Source of the DNA: Rhizobium sp. CIAT894
Lineage (GTDB): Bacteria; Pseudomonadota; Alphaproteobacteria; Rhizobiales; Rhizobiaceae
Length of the DNA stretch: 64,000 nucleotides
Direction: 5' to 3'
Assembly (NCBI RefSeq): GCF_000172795.2
Contig: NZ_CP020950.1
Span: 372,001-436,000 of the forward strand
Part shown: positions 1 through 10,807 of the stretch, piece after piece
Layout of the letters: the number at the start of each line of letters is the position of its first letter
Numbering within the stretch: position 1 is the stretch's first letter
The notes under the pieces: model-generated
Databases searched by the model: none
What the model was told of the DNA's origin: nothing
The model's input: the letters and a program-made list of their open reading frames with translations, nothing else
Program-made: the position numbers and the translations under genes

Positions 1-712
1 GCAATCGAAGGCGCTCACCATGTCGTTGATCAACCCGGTGCGCGCGGCGCGCGCGCGCGTCCCGGATGAACTGGCGCGACTGCGCGTCGATCCAATCGCG
101 GGCGGCGCGGCCGCGTCGCAAGGGCATCCCCGGCAGGTCGATCGGGGGCGCGACCATCAATTGTAGCAGTTGCCGGTACTTGCGATGCCACTCCGACAGG
201 TCTTGGGCGGGGATGCCCATGAGACTGAAGGTGAGTTTGAGCATCAGGTTGCGGGTGTCTGGCAGGATAGCGACTTCACCGCGGTCGCGCCACGCCTTGA
301 CCTGAGCCCTAATAATTGGTTCGAACAGCTCGCCGATGCCGGCCTCGGTCAGACCCCTCGGCAGAAACGCCGCTTTTATCCCATCGCGCGCCTGCCGGTG
401 CGCGCTACCGTCCAAAGTGACCAACGTTCCGCCAAGGATGTCGGGCGCCATCTCTTCGATCAGGGCCGAGGACACTTCCTTGTGCCGGAGCAATGCGAGC
501 GCATCTGGATCCAGGCATGTCATCAGGTGTCCGGCCGGGCCGAAGTCCAGCCAGAAGTGGCTGCCTAGGGTCCTTTCCGCGCGCCGCAGCAGGCGCGGCA
601 GATCGCAGACGATGGCGGGAAGATGCCCGACCAGGGGGAAAGCGCCAGGCATGACCGGGATGTCGTCCCGTAGCCGGCGCCAGCGGTTCAGCGGGTTGAG
701 CAGCATGTCCAT
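1..712 (-). CDS. cyp117: Cytochrome P450 CYP117-like, N-terminal part, cut by window edge
   Basis: The minus-strand frame starting [17 protein letters not shown] runs leftward off the window, so only about 235 residues of a usual ~440 are present and the heme-binding loop is not included. The start overlaps the SDR stop as TGATG, which fixes the start and shows translational coupling. The segments HRQARDGIKAAFLPRGLTEA and FSLMGIP are typical P450 N-terminal helices. In the gibberellin operon CYP117 is known to act late in the conversion of ent-kaurene to GA precursors. Near the left edge, inside a GC tract, the frame seems to shift: the family-like sequence TGLINDMVSAFD is found one frame over, which suggests two bases lost or a sequencing error. 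Identity is inferred from operon order and remembered family sequence. Confidence 0.8.
   Translation of the reverse strand, partial: MDMLLNPLNRWRRLRDDIPVMPGAFPLVGHLPAIVCDLPRLLRRAERTLGSHFWLDFGPAGHLMTCLDPDALALLRHKEVSSALIEEMAPDILGGTLVTLDGSAHRQARDGIKAAFLPRGLTEAGIGELFEPIIRAQVKAWRDRGEVAILPDTRNLMLKLTFSLMGIPAQDLSEWHRKYRQLLQLMVAPPIDLPGMPLRRGRAARDWIDAQSRQFIRDARARRAHRVDQRHGERLRL
40..59. repeat. GC-dinucleotide tract inside CYP117
   Basis: A run of alternating G and C, with one interruption at 46-47, lies in the CYP117 coding region. Reading the gene on the minus strand, the frame upstream of the tract and the P450-like frame downstream do not match, as if a two-base unit were lost. Such tracts are prone to slippage and to sequencing compression, so the break may be biological or technical. 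Confidence 0.6.
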
Positions 713-1557
713 CACCAATGCGACGCTGCGGTTGCTTCGGCGGCGTCACCGGCCGGCCGAGCCGCGCTGTTGCCACCGTCGGCGTAGGTTGGAACATGCG
801 CCAACATGCCGCCGTCGATGCACACCACCTGGCCGGTGATGAACGCAGCCTCCTCCGAGAGCAGGAACGCGACCAGCGCGGCTACGTCCTCGGGGCGGCC
901 GACGTGCGGCAGGAGCTGGTGCCGGTGTAGATGCCGTTGCATGCACTCGTCCAGCTTGGCGAAGAGACGTTCGGTCATGACAAGACCTGGCGCAACCGCG
1001 TTGCAGCGGATCTTCGCGTGTCCGTATTGGGTGGCAAGCGAGGCCGACAGCATGTTCATTGCGGCCTTCGACGCGGCGTATGACGTCAGTGCGGTGTCGC
1101 CGCTGAGCCCTTGGCACGATGACATGTTCACGATCGCGCCACCACCACGGCCGATCATTTGTGGGATGGCCTGCCGGCAGCAAAGGAGCGTGCCGCGCAA
1201 ATTGGTCGCCATGGTCTGGTCCCAGACCGCCACGTCCAGGTCGAGGATCGCGCGGTCGTGCGGAGTCAAATGCATGGCGCTCGCATTGTTCACAAGCACG
1301 TCGACCCCACCGAAGCGCCGCTTCGCCGTTTTGAACAGCTCTGCCACCGCCTGCGCATCTGCGATGTCCATGGCCACGGCCAGCGCTTGGCCCGCTTCGG
1401 CTGCGATCTGTGCGGTGCAGGCGATGGCAGCGGGGCCATCAATGTCGGCCACCACCACTCTGCCGCCCTCGCGCGCGATGGCGAGGGCGCATGCCTTGCC
1501 GATCCCGGCGCCGGCGCCGGTCACCACGGCCACCTTGCCTTTAAATCGTTCCATCAT
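712..1557 (-). CDS. Short-chain dehydrogenase/reductase of gibberellin operon
   Basis: This is a 281-residue SDR. The start chosen is the ATG at 1557, which follows a CCAGGAGAAC ribosome site; an upstream in-frame extension lies inside the previous gene. The cofactor motif [10 protein letters not shown] is near residue 12, NNAS is at the usual place, and the catalytic serine (MSSCQG) and YAASK dyad are present. In rhizobial gibberellin operons an SDR between CYP114-ferredoxin and CYP117 is known to oxidise a diterpene alcohol or aldehyde intermediate. The start overlaps the end of the upstream fusion gene by 17 bases and the stop overlaps the CYP117 start, so the genes are coupled. The specific substrate is inferred from context. 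Confidence 0.88.
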   Translation of the reverse strand: MMERFKGKVAVVTGAGAGIGKACALAIAREGGRVVVADIDGPAAIACTAQIAAEAGQALAVAMDIADAQAVAELFKTAKRRFGGVDVLVNNASAMHLTPHDRAILDLDVAVWDQTMATNLRGTLLCCRQAIPQMIGRGGGAIVNMSSCQGLSGDTALTSYAASKAAMNMLSASLATQYGHAKIRCNAVAPGLVMTERLFAKLDECMQRHLHRHQLLPHVGRPEDVAALVAFLLSEEAAFITGQVVCIDGGMLAHVPTYADGGNSAARPAGDAAEATAASHW

Positions 1558-3142
1558 GTTCTCCTGGATTGCGTAGGTCTTTCGCTGCATGTCGCTCAGC
1601 GTCTGCCGGAGAGGGCGTAGGGCCGGGGTTGGTGCAATGGTCATCGCCGGCTTCGCTTTCGATCACCCGAATGGCCGCGACCGGGCACTGGCTGGCTGCT
1701 AGGCGCACGGCGGCGTGCAGCGCCTGCGGGACCGTCGCCATGCACACTTCCGCCACGCCGTCCGGCTCGCGCTGACGAAAGGTGCCCGGCAGCGTCAACA
1801 CGCACTGACCAGTGGTTCCGCACAGGTCCTGGTCGACCACGACGCGAACCTCAGCCGCCGCCTGCGCGTGTAGCCGCACCGGCAGCGCGCGGAACGTCCT
1901 AAGGAACGCTGAGGGCTCCCGGGTCGGCTGCTCGGCCAAGGCCAACGTGGGGAAGCGAGCCTGGATCTGCGGCAGGCTCTCGGCCAGTTGCACCCTGGCG
2001 AGTTGAGCACCTAGGCAGAAGTGGATGCCGTGGCCGAAGCTCAGCATAATCTTTCCGTCGCTCGACATGCCAGGCCTGGTGCCGTAGAACCGCACCGGAT
2101 CGAAGCGGTCGGGATCAGCGAAAGCGTCCGGGTCGCGATTGCCCGCCGCGATCAGCACGCGCACGTCCGCGTCCTTCGGGATCACCACGCCATGCAGTTC
2201 GATGTCGCGCTGGGCGATACGCGGAATGGAGCTGAACATGGCCGGCGCCTCGCAGCGCAGTACTTCTTCTACAAATGCCTCCACCCCTGCGGCGTCTCCC
2301 TGCAGCCAGTGCCGCTCCTCGGGGTAGGCCAGCATCGCCAGCACCGCATGGTCGATAGTCGCAGCAGTGGTGGCGAAGCCGCCCAGCAACATGCCCCACA
2401 GCATGCTGATCAACTCCGCGTCCGAGAGCGTATCGGCGTCGTCGGTGTGTGCGCCGACCAGTGTCGACACGATGTCGCGGCGAGGATCGGCGCGCTTGCG
2501 CAGTATGAGGTCGCCGAAATAGGCCTTCACCCTGGCGCTGGCCACGTCCGCCGCGGCGAGCTGTGGATCGCTGGCGTGCGGGCTCAGGCCTTCTAGAATG
2601 GCGCTGACGATCGCTGAGAGCTCGAAAACGTCGTCTTGGGGCATGCCGAACAATTCAGCGAAGACAAGCATGGGCAAGGCCAGTGCGAATTCCCGATGCA
2701 GGTCCACCGCCTCTCCTCGCTCCAGTGCGGGCGCCATGCCATCCAGGCGAGCTGCGACGATGCGCGCGATGCTCGGCCGCAGGTTGTCGATCTGGCCCAC
2801 GGTAAAATCGCGCGAAATCAGCCGGCGCAGACGCGTATGCGTCGGTGGTTCCTTCATGGCTAGCGTAGACGCCAGCAGATTGAGCGACAGGCTGCTCGCC
2901 GCACGCGGGAAATAGCGCGCCAGTTCGGATGGCGCCGGCCCCCGAAACGCATCGCCCGTAGCCTTGAACGCCCAGTAGATGTCGGCGTGGCGGCTCAACA
3001 GAAAGAGGCCCGACGCCGCGCGGTGCACCGGATCGTGCTCTCGCAACCACCGCATGAACGGGTACGGGTCTTGGATGCATGCTGGCGACGCCAGCTCGGC
3101 GAAGGCGTCGTGGCATGCTGCCGTGGTGTCTTGCACGTCCAT
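1541..3142 (-). CDS. cyp114: Fused cytochrome P450 CYP114 - 3Fe-4S ferredoxin
   Basis: One 533-residue frame starting [14 protein letters not shown] carries a complete P450 followed by a ferredoxin. P450 signs are an I-helix [10 protein letters not shown], the ExxR motif EEVLR, and the heme loop [12 protein letters not shown] around residue 350. From about residue 425 a small ferredoxin follows ([15 protein letters not shown], then a cysteine, then CPVAAI), which has the C-x5-C...CP spacing of 3Fe-4S types. In other rhizobia these are two adjacent genes; here no stop separates them. The start is taken at 3142, five bases after the CYP112 stop. CYP114 with its ferredoxin is known for the ring-contraction step toward GA12-aldehyde. 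Whether the fusion is active cannot be judged from sequence. Confidence 0.9.
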   Translation of the reverse strand: MDVQDTTAACHDAFAELASPACIQDPYPFMRWLREHDPVHRAASGLFLLSRHADIYWAFKATGDAFRGPAPSELARYFPRAASSLSLNLLASTLAMKEPPTHTRLRRLISRDFTVGQIDNLRPSIARIVAARLDGMAPALERGEAVDLHREFALALPMLVFAELFGMPQDDVFELSAIVSAILEGLSPHASDPQLAAADVASARVKAYFGDLILRKRADPRRDIVSTLVGAHTDDADTLSDAELISMLWGMLLGGFATTAATIDHAVLAMLAYPEERHWLQGDAAGVEAFVEEVLRCEAPAMFSSIPRIAQRDIELHGVVIPKDADVRVLIAAGNRDPDAFADPDRFDPVRFYGTRPGMSSDGKIMLSFGHGIHFCLGAQLARVQLAESLPQIQARFPTLALAEQPTREPSAFLRTFRALPVRLHAQAAAEVRVVVDQDLCGTTGQCVLTLPGTFRQREPDGVAEVCMATVPQALHAAVRLAASQCPVAAIRVIESEAGDDHCTNPGPTPSPADAERHAAKDLRNPGEHDGTI

Positions 3143-3147
3143 CTTGA

Positions 3148-4428
3148 TTACCTGTCGAGTGGCTGATCTGACCGGTGCGCGCCAGGCGCCGCCAAATGAG
3201 AAGATTGCGATGCCGGGGGGCGTCCGCACCAGAGCACCGGCATCTCCTCGAACCCGCCGGTGATGATCTCCTTGCGCAACTTCAGTTCCTCGGGCGCCAC
3301 GGCCAGGCGCAACGCGGGAAAGCGCTGGAAGATCGAACCGAATATGGCCTTCAGTTCCAGCCTCGCCAGCGCCGCCCCGATGCAATTGTGCTGCCCGTAG
3401 GAGAACGCCAGGTGGGGATTTGCGTCGCGTCCGATGTCGAAGACTTCCGGGTCTTTGAAATGGCGCGGATCAAACGAGGTCGCCGGCAGGCCGACCAGTA
3501 CTTTGCTCTCCGCGGGTATATGCACGCCCGCGATGGTAACGTCGGTCCGGGGATAGCGCATGATGCCGTCCCACCCCGCGCCAGGCGAATACATGCGCAG
3601 TATTTCTTCCACTGCCTTGTCCACCAGGGAAGGATCGCGGACCAGGCGTTCGCGCTGCTGCGGATGGCGAAACATGGCCAGCAGGCCGAATTCGATCTGC
3701 GCGACGGTGCTCTCGTGCCCCGCCACCAGCACGCCCGCCGCGAGGCCGATCGCCTCTTCCTCGGTCGCTTTGCCCTGGTCGACCGCGGCTAGCAGATCCG
3801 TCAGCAGGTTATTGCCCGGATCCTGTCGCTTGCCCCGTATTTTGCCGTGGATGTAGGCGCGGAGCTCTTCCCAGGCCAGGCCGGACGCGCTGCGCGGGCC
3901 GCTTTCATGCTGGTGCGTCATCACCTCGTCGGAGAGCCCTGCGAAAAAGGCGTGTTCCTCGAAGGGCACGCCCATCAGCGCGCTGATTACCTTGGCCGGA
4001 AGCGGAAAGGAGAGATGGCGTCGCAAGTCTGCGGGCTGGGGCTGAACCGCCAGCGTATCGAACAACTGCACGGTGATTGCCTCGACCTGCTGCGTAAGCA
4101 GCTTCACCCTGCTGTTGCTGAAGGCCGGCGCCACGATCGTGCGTAACCGAGCATGCTCGTCCCCTTCGTGCGAGACCAGCCATCCCGGCGAACCGAGAAT
4201 GACCGAATCTGGGGTGAAATCCGCCGGAGGCATTCCCGCGGGCCGGAATGCCGCGTCAGACAGCACCGCCTTGGCCTCGTCATAGCCTGTCACCCACCAG
4301 CATTCGTGCCCGGACGGAAGGCGCACGCGGTGGATCGGACCTTTGGCGCGTAGCGCCAACATCTCGGGCGAGGGCTCGATGTGATCGACCCGCCACATCG
4401 GCAGCGTCGGCAAGGATTGTTCGGACAT
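3148..4428 (-). CDS. cyp112: Cytochrome P450 CYP112
   Basis: A 426-residue soluble bacterial P450, full length for the family. Visible motifs are the I-helix LVAGHEST (acid-alcohol pair for oxygen activation), ExxR as EEILR, and the heme loop [10 protein letters not shown] with the cysteine ligand. It is the first intact gene of the minus-strand operon and is followed five bases later by the CYP114-ferredoxin fusion. The assignment to CYP112 rests on its place in the gibberellin operon (CYP112-CYP114-Fd-SDR-CYP117), a well known rhizobial arrangement, and on remembered sequence. No promoter could be recognised upstream. Confidence 0.88.
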   Translation of the reverse strand: MSEQSLPTLPMWRVDHIEPSPEMLALRAKGPIHRVRLPSGHECWWVTGYDEAKAVLSDAAFRPAGMPPADFTPDSVILGSPGWLVSHEGDEHARLRTIVAPAFSNSRVKLLTQQVEAITVQLFDTLAVQPQPADLRRHLSFPLPAKVISALMGVPFEEHAFFAGLSDEVMTHQHESGPRSASGLAWEELRAYIHGKIRGKRQDPGNNLLTDLLAAVDQGKATEEEAIGLAAGVLVAGHESTVAQIEFGLLAMFRHPQQRERLVRDPSLVDKAVEEILRMYSPGAGWDGIMRYPRTDVTIAGVHIPAESKVLVGLPATSFDPRHFKDPEVFDIGRDANPHLAFSYGQHNCIGAALARLELKAIFGSIFQRFPALRLAVAPEELKLRKEIITGGFEEMPVLWCGRPPASQSSHLAAPGAHRSDQPLDR

Positions 4429-4496
4429 GGTGACGCTTCACTCTTTAAGCCCGGAAGGGGCGGAAGATGACGGGCAGACTGCGGGCAGCAAATGAG

Positions 4497-4700
4497 TTAA
4501 GACAGCGTGTAGACGACGTCCTCCGCGGCGATTGCCAGCGCCAGATCCTCCGGCCGCACGAACGGCGGGGGGAAGGCACGTCCCAATTTCAGGCGCGCCA
4601 GCGCAGCGCCCACGCACAGATGCGGCCCTTGGCCGAGCGGCAGGTGCGGGTTTTGCAGCCGGTTGAAATCGAACATGTCGGTAACGCCATAGGTCGGCCG
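4497..4700 (-). pseudogene. C-terminal remnant of a P450 (probably CYP115)
   Basis: About 60 residues of a P450 C-terminus are readable: MFDFNRLQNPHLPLGQGPH followed by LCVGAALARLKL, which is the heme loop with its cysteine, then a normal-looking tail ending VVYTLS. Nothing upstream in any frame resembles the rest of a P450. The position just before CYP112 is where CYP115 sits in complete gibberellin operons, and most rhizobial operons are known to keep only a CYP115 fragment. Without CYP115 the operon would be expected to stop at GA9 rather than GA4. Confidence 0.75.
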
Positions 4701-5750
4701 ACCGTAGGAATTGGCGCAGCAGGTTCGACCCCACCCGCCCACCGACCCGTCCGCAAACATAACTTCCAAACCAGTCCCACACCCCCGGCTTCTCGCCTGG
4801 CTCAAGGTCCGCCGCTTTGGCTGTACCGCTCGCGACGTGTGTGGCTCGCAAACGAAGAATTCTAGATCGCATCCAACACTCCTCACATTTTCCCGGCGCA
4901 CAACCGAGCCACTATCATTGCCACAGCAAACCATCGGACCTCACGGGACGCGAACAGCGACGCGCCGCCCGAAGACCATCGCGCTGCGATTGGCGACATA
5001 CCGTGACCAGAGCAAATCGCGTGCCGAAGTGAATTCGTGGGCTCCGCAGGCATTTCGTAGCAGCGCGTAGTGTCAAGCTCCCGCCATTCAGTCTCAATGC
5101 CGACAACCGCGGAGTACATGTCTGACAAAAGCCTGCTCTAACGCCGGTCTGCGTCCGACAGTCGGCGACCTGCATGGGATGCCCCGAGGCGAGCTTTCGT
5201 GCAACAATCCGCGCCATCTTCGACGTCGAAGTTGCCCCGCCAGTTTTCGTCCCATGGGCGGGAACGTCGTCGACCGCGCCGCCGCGTTAAAAGCGCCGGC
5301 TTTGGGTAAATCTGACTGGACCCGCCGACCCTCCGGTAATAAAGTTTGCGGAGCTTATTTCCGCCAAATGCAAGTTCCGAGCTTGCAGTCATCTCGTTGA
5401 CGTTGTTCTCAATGTTTCCACCCCCGCGCTTACCGAGACGGTCGAGCTTCTCGATCGGCGTAGGTCCAAAAGGCAACGGGAAACGATCAAATTTCGAGGC
5501 ATGTTCTCTTCCGGAAACATGTCATCTAATCAGAAGCGGCGGTCGGCAGCAGTCGCCTTAGTCGGAGGCCTTCTAAACCAGACGATGCCCGATCCATGCC
5601 GAAGATGAAGCAATCGGGAGACCAATGCAGCATCTCATGGACCGCCGCACCGTGGTGAAGAAAGCGGTCCTCGGTTGCTGGAGGTTGTTGAATAGTTCCA
5701 TGACATCGAATTGAGCTTACGCCTGATGAATTCGGTCAATACCTACACCG
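4701..5750. other. Region without recognisable gene
   Basis: No frame on either strand shows a conserved domain, a convincing ribosome site or sustained coding character. Reading frames are short and mutually overlapping. It probably holds decayed plasmid DNA between the P450 operon and the SyrA-like gene. The promoter of the P450 operon would lie in its left part, but no clear consensus was found. Confidence 0.5.
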
Positions 5751-6053
5751 CTAAGGGGTGCGCCGTTTACGCCTTGGGTCAAGCTTGGGGACGTTGGACT
5801 GCTCTGTTTTATCGCGATCACGTTTTTGTGGCTCGTCTGCCTGCCGAGTTCCTGAATGTATCGACCTGTCGCTCTCGCGCGTGGGCCGGAAGGACATAAA
5901 TAGCAGGCTCAAGAAATAAACGACCTGAAGGAAAACCGAAGCCGCTAAGGTTACGGCGAACGCTTTGAAGATGGAAAGCGAGGCGGCGTAGGCCGAAACA
6001 GCGCTGGTGCACGTGACCAGCAGCAGGATGCAAAAAAAGGTTCTAAAGGGCAA
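5751..6053 (-). CDS. SyrA/Psi-like small membrane protein (exopolysaccharide repressor family)
   Basis: A 100-residue protein begins FRTFFCILLLVTCTSAVSAYAA and has a second hydrophobic stretch (AVTLAASVFLQVVYFLSLLF), followed by a charged, proline-rich tail. This two-helix layout fits the SyrA / exopolysaccharide production repressor family found on symbiotic plasmids, where such proteins reduce exopolysaccharide synthesis. The start appears to be TTG at 6053 preceded by GGGAG. It lies just downstream of the degenerate ferredoxin remnant on the same strand. Family membership is from memory; function is inferred. Confidence 0.55.
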   Translation of the reverse strand: MPFRTFFCILLLVTCTSAVSAYAASLSIFKAFAVTLAASVFLQVVYFLSLLFMSFRPTRESDRSIHSGTRQADEPQKRDRDKTEQSNVPKLDPRRKRRTP

Positions 6054-6064
6054 GGTCTTGCTCC

Positions 6065-6230
6065 CGTTCGTTCGTCCAATGTTTCAACTGCGTCGACGCC
6101 GACGATTTCGCCCGGTTCGTCTACGCTATGAACGTGCGTGACTTCGCCGAGAGCAGGCGTTGAAACAGCGTCTGCAAGCAAAGCGGGTTGCGCCGTCGAC
6201 AGCGATCAACTACTTCGGCATTCAGCTGGT
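6065..6230 (-). pseudogene. Degenerate copy of the nif-type ferredoxin gene (fdxB-like)
   Basis: On the minus strand the DNA matches the coding strand of the intact ferredoxin at 42291-42608 over its central part, around the region coding FKACSREV and GEAGEILG. Aligned by eye, the stretch reads as the same codons with substitutions and small frameshifts, so it cannot be translated. It follows the degenerate partner gene in the same order as in the intact nif operon, showing a second decayed copy of that operon end. Confidence 0.65.
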
Positions 6231-6253
6231 GCCATAGGTTGCCAAAAGCCGGG

Positions 6254-6380
6254 TCAGCGCGAACACGCCAAAATGGCGACTTTTTCCTTCGCGGCTTCCA
6301 ACTCGGCAAATGCACTGAACGTCTTCCGCCCTTCAGTGTTGACCTTTGTCCAGTTGAACGGGAGGCCTTCGGCAACGTAG
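6254..6380 (-). pseudogene. Degenerate copy of the DUF683 (CCE_0567-type) nif gene
   Basis: The minus-strand translation includes VAEGLPFNWTKVNTEGRKTF, then SAFAELEAAKEKVAIL, ending at a stop. This is clearly homologous to the C-terminal two thirds of the intact 67-residue protein at 42605-42808 (LAEDLPINWARIKTIAGETF, DAFAELNAAKEELAAL). The N-terminus is missing. Order and strand match the intact operon, so this and the following ferredoxin remnant come from one duplication. Confidence 0.7.
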
Positions 6381-6488
6381 TGAACGCCGCTTTGAGGCGT
6401 CAGCTTTCCGTTTCTCGAGCCCATGTCGGCACGCTCGCGGACTCTGAGCGAATCGGCGCGACCTGGATCCTTTCATTCGTCATTGCGC

Positions 6489-6926
6489 TCATAGGAGCAC
6501 CGGGGAGCGGCGATCAATACGCACTTGCAGGCTTTCCAGTGCGCCCGCAACGATGAGGCCCTTGTTCGCCACTCGGTCCATCGGAACAAACACAGGATCA
6601 AGCACCGGCCGGCAACATTGAAAACGTCGCGCGGCTTCCGTCATCGTTATTGACGGTGAACGATAAGGTTTACTACCGTCGCCTCCCAAAAGCGCTATCT
6701 GCCCGGCAAGAGGGATCGGGTACCCGTCAAAGATCGTGAAGGCGGTTAACCCAACTCGCAAAGCTTCTTCCCCAACAAATAGCGAGTGCATGTCGTCGAA
6801 GCGGATCATCTGAATAAGATCACTGCCAATTAAACCGGAGATCGATGCAATGCTGTTGCGATCAGGGAGCTCAGCGGCGCGAAAGATCGCAGTTTCCGGC
6901 TCCAACAGATACACAAAATTTTCCAT
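6489..6926 (-). CDS. DUF3846-like hypothetical protein
   Basis: A 145-residue frame from the ATG at 6926, preceded by AAGGCAAGGAT, starts MENFVYLLEPETAIFRAAEL and contains DMHSLFVGEEALRVGLTAFT and PIPLAGQIALLGGDG. The layout, a short beta-rich domain ending in a plaGxalllG motif, resembles DUF3846 proteins seen on plasmids and phages; their function is unknown. The C-terminal 40 residues look less conserved and could be a divergent tail. No neighbour suggests a pathway. Confidence 0.5.
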   Translation of the reverse strand: MENFVYLLEPETAIFRAAELPDRNSIASISGLIGSDLIQMIRFDDMHSLFVGEEALRVGLTAFTIFDGYPIPLAGQIALLGGDGSKPYRSPSITMTEAARRFQCCRPVLDPVFVPMDRVANKGLIVAGALESLQVRIDRRSPVLL

Positions 6927-6929
6927 ATC

Positions 6930-8041
6930 CTTGCCTTCTAAATTCTTGAAAAGAGCCCGTGCCCAGCTGCTTTTGACGGGAGCGAAAGCGACTCGTGCAT
7001 CAACTCGGGATAGCGACAACGCGCGGCAATATGCAGATTCAGCGTGCTGTGTAAATGGTCCTGCGCCAATTCGGTTCGGTTCAGTTCAAGTCACGCTCCG
7101 GACGTGTCGCTCCACTGTCGCCCATCTGGTTGACGTTATTGAGATATTTGAATACGCGTGGTTTTATTCCGGCCCGCCCCCATACCAATTCCGCGCCAAA
7201 CATGTACGCGACGATGTTGGACCATGCCAGCAGCCGCGCAGTCGCTAAGGCGAGTTCAGCAATCGAACGCGGCGGCCATCGGCGTCGCCGCTCGTATGGC
7301 TCGACATTTGTCCCAAATTTGCGGAACGGGATCCCGACCTTGGGCAGGCTATGCAAACGGGTGCGTGTTCCAAGTTTGACGAGAGCTGTACGCTGTACGA
7401 ATACCCCGGCAGAATTGGAAATCATCTCCCATGCTGCAGACGCGAGAAGCTGACGAGTGGAGCTTCTATCAAGGCACCCCTTACGACGCTGAAAGCAGAA
7501 AGAAAATTTGCAATCGGCAAGTTCCATCCGAGCATCACGACATTTGGCTAGCGCAACCGGGGCAACAGCCGCGCTCACTGTTGGCTGACTTAAAGTGTAC
7601 TGAGTGCCGCGGTCGCGAGTTCGCGCTCGGTCCCCAGGCGTTTTTGGTGCCGCGTTTTTAGTGCTATTCAAAACGCGGATGACGGCATCCAATCAATCTA
7701 TTTTCCTGATTAGCGACCTTGGTGCATGACCAAAGCGTCTAACCAAACAAGGTGATCGCGACGTCAGCGGAGAACGTAAAAAAATGCAATAGATAGGAAG
7801 CGGCAGATTTTATTGCGTATCCCGGAGAGATACTGCCGCCGCCATGTTGCTCGCTATGGCGGCGGCCCTCGGAGTGTGGCGAACAGGCCCGGTCTCCAAC
7901 TACTCTGAGGACTATCGAAGAGACATATGATAACTCTCATCGACGGCTAAGGCGTCGTTGCGCAGCAGTTGATCTTCGATCTTCCCTCAGATTGCCGCAC
8001 TCAGACTGCTCAATCGGCGCCGCAGATTGAAAGCCTGCGTT
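6930..8041. other. Region without convincing gene
   Basis: The longest frame, at 7081-7692 on the minus strand (203 codons), shows no domain, no ribosome site and unlikely amino-acid use, so it is not called as a gene. The right part, 7700-8040, is probably upstream regulatory DNA for nifQ. Confidence 0.4.
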
Positions 8042-8057
8042 TGTCCGTTTGACGACA
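8042..8057 (+). promoter_or_regulatory. NifA upstream activator sequence for nifQ
   Basis: The sequence is TGT, ten bases, ACA, an exact match to the NifA upstream activator consensus. It lies 78 bases before the candidate -24/-12 element, a normal spacing for enhancer-binding by NifA with a DNA bend. Confidence 0.7.
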
Positions 8058-8135
8058 GCGGGAGGCGGGATCGCCTCCCGCTGCACAGGCGATCGAGTGA
8101 TTGAAAAGCCGGCTTCAATTGTCACTTGCTCAAGT

Positions 8136-8151
8136 TGGCACAACCTTTGAA
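8136..8151 (+). promoter_or_regulatory. Candidate sigma54 (-24/-12) promoter of nifQ
   Basis: TGGCAC, five bases, then TTGAA. The -24 half is perfect; the -12 half has A where the consensus has C, the same deviation as in the nifH promoters in this window. It lies about 45 bases before the first candidate nifQ start and has a perfect NifA site upstream. Confidence 0.65.
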
Positions 8152-8194
8152 TGTTCGCCTTCCGGGGACCAAAGCAGCCAACTGAATTCGATTA

Positions 8195-8920
8195 TTGGAG
8201 AAAGCGACGAAGCGCATGCCAAATGTGCATCACATCGGGGTCTTGACGGTAGCGGTACCAACTGCGGACGCCGCACGTCAAACCGGCATAGCCGTCGACC
8301 ACTGCGACGATTGCCAAACACTCTATTTCAGCCGACCATGCCAGATGGGTCTCAAGTTATTTGATGACTATGTGCTCTTCCGCTTTTTTTCGCGCGCACT
8401 TGAAGAAATTGAGATGGGGATTGCCACCGCGACCGAGGCAACCGGCCTTTCGCTTAGGGAGCTGCGGGATACAACCCGCAGTTTCCCGGCAAGGCTTATC
8501 CGCGCCTTTGCCCTGCAAGAGGCGAGTGATTGCGTGCCTGATGCGGAGGAGCAACTGTTGCGCGACATGCTCCTAGCGCATGTGCGGCCAGGCGACCCTG
8601 AGGGCGCGCGTTTTGCTAAGATCATTGCGCGACGTTCCATGCGTGAAGACCACCTCTGGCGGGATCTCGGCTTGCATGACAAAGCCGAACTTAGGAGATT
8701 GCTGTTCGCGCATTTTCCGGCGCTGGCGGCAGGCAACACCAGCAACATGAGGTGGAAAAAATATTTCTACCGCAAGATTTGCGAAGCTGAAGGCTTTTCC
8801 CTTTGTAGCGCTCCCAGCTGCAAGGAATGCGGCGATTTTAATGAATGCTTTCTCCCTGAGGAAAGCGGAAGTCTTTCTGGAGCGGCAGAGTTCGTCGGGC
8901 GCGAGATCTTGAAAACGTAA
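8195..8920 (+). CDS. nifQ: NifQ, molybdenum donor for FeMo-cofactor synthesis
   Basis: The 241-residue product ends with MRWKKYFYRKICEAEGFSLC followed by the cysteine pattern C-x4-C-x2-C-x5-C and a short tail, the signature of NifQ, which holds an Fe-S/Mo cluster and supplies Mo to NifEN/NifH. Earlier segments (FDDYVLFRFFSRALEEIEMG, AEEQLLRDMLLAHV) also fit the family. Two starts are possible, 8195 and the ATG at 8216 (MPNVHHIG); the second has no clearly better ribosome site. A NifA site and a sigma54-type promoter precede it. It is a monocistronic unit pointing toward nifH copy 1. Confidence 0.85.
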   Translation: MEKATKRMPNVHHIGVLTVAVPTADAARQTGIAVDHCDDCQTLYFSRPCQMGLKLFDDYVLFRFFSRALEEIEMGIATATEATGLSLRELRDTTRSFPARLIRAFALQEASDCVPDAEEQLLRDMLLAHVRPGDPEGARFAKIIARRSMREDHLWRDLGLHDKAELRRLLFAHFPALAAGNTSNMRWKKYFYRKICEAEGFSLCSAPSCKECGDFNECFLPEESGSLSGAAEFVGREILKT

Positions 8921-10701
<1,781 letters not shown>

Positions 10702-10726
10702 CTGCCGTTGTCGACAGGACGCGCTG

Positions 10727-10756
10727 GCCCTTGAGCCAGCGCGTCCTTCCACGAAA
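10727..10756 (+). terminator. nifH-nifD intergenic stem-loop (copy 1)
   Basis: A perfect 12-base-pair GC-rich stem (GGACGCGCTGGC with its complement) around a six-base loop lies 25 bases after the nifH stop. No T-run follows, so it is more likely an mRNA-stabilising or attenuating hairpin that raises nifH over nifDK than a full terminator. Confidence 0.65.
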
Positions 10757-10807
10757 GACGCTTTGACGACGACGACCTAACCCGAACCTTGAAAGGGGCA
10801 GGGGCCC

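Noticed and set aside
4438..4934. Full P450 gene before CYP112
   Set aside because: Only the heme-loop end is P450-like; the rest of the frame is unrelated.
7081..7692. 203-codon frame on the minus strand
   Set aside because: No domain, no ribosome site, rich in R and S as expected of a non-coding frame.
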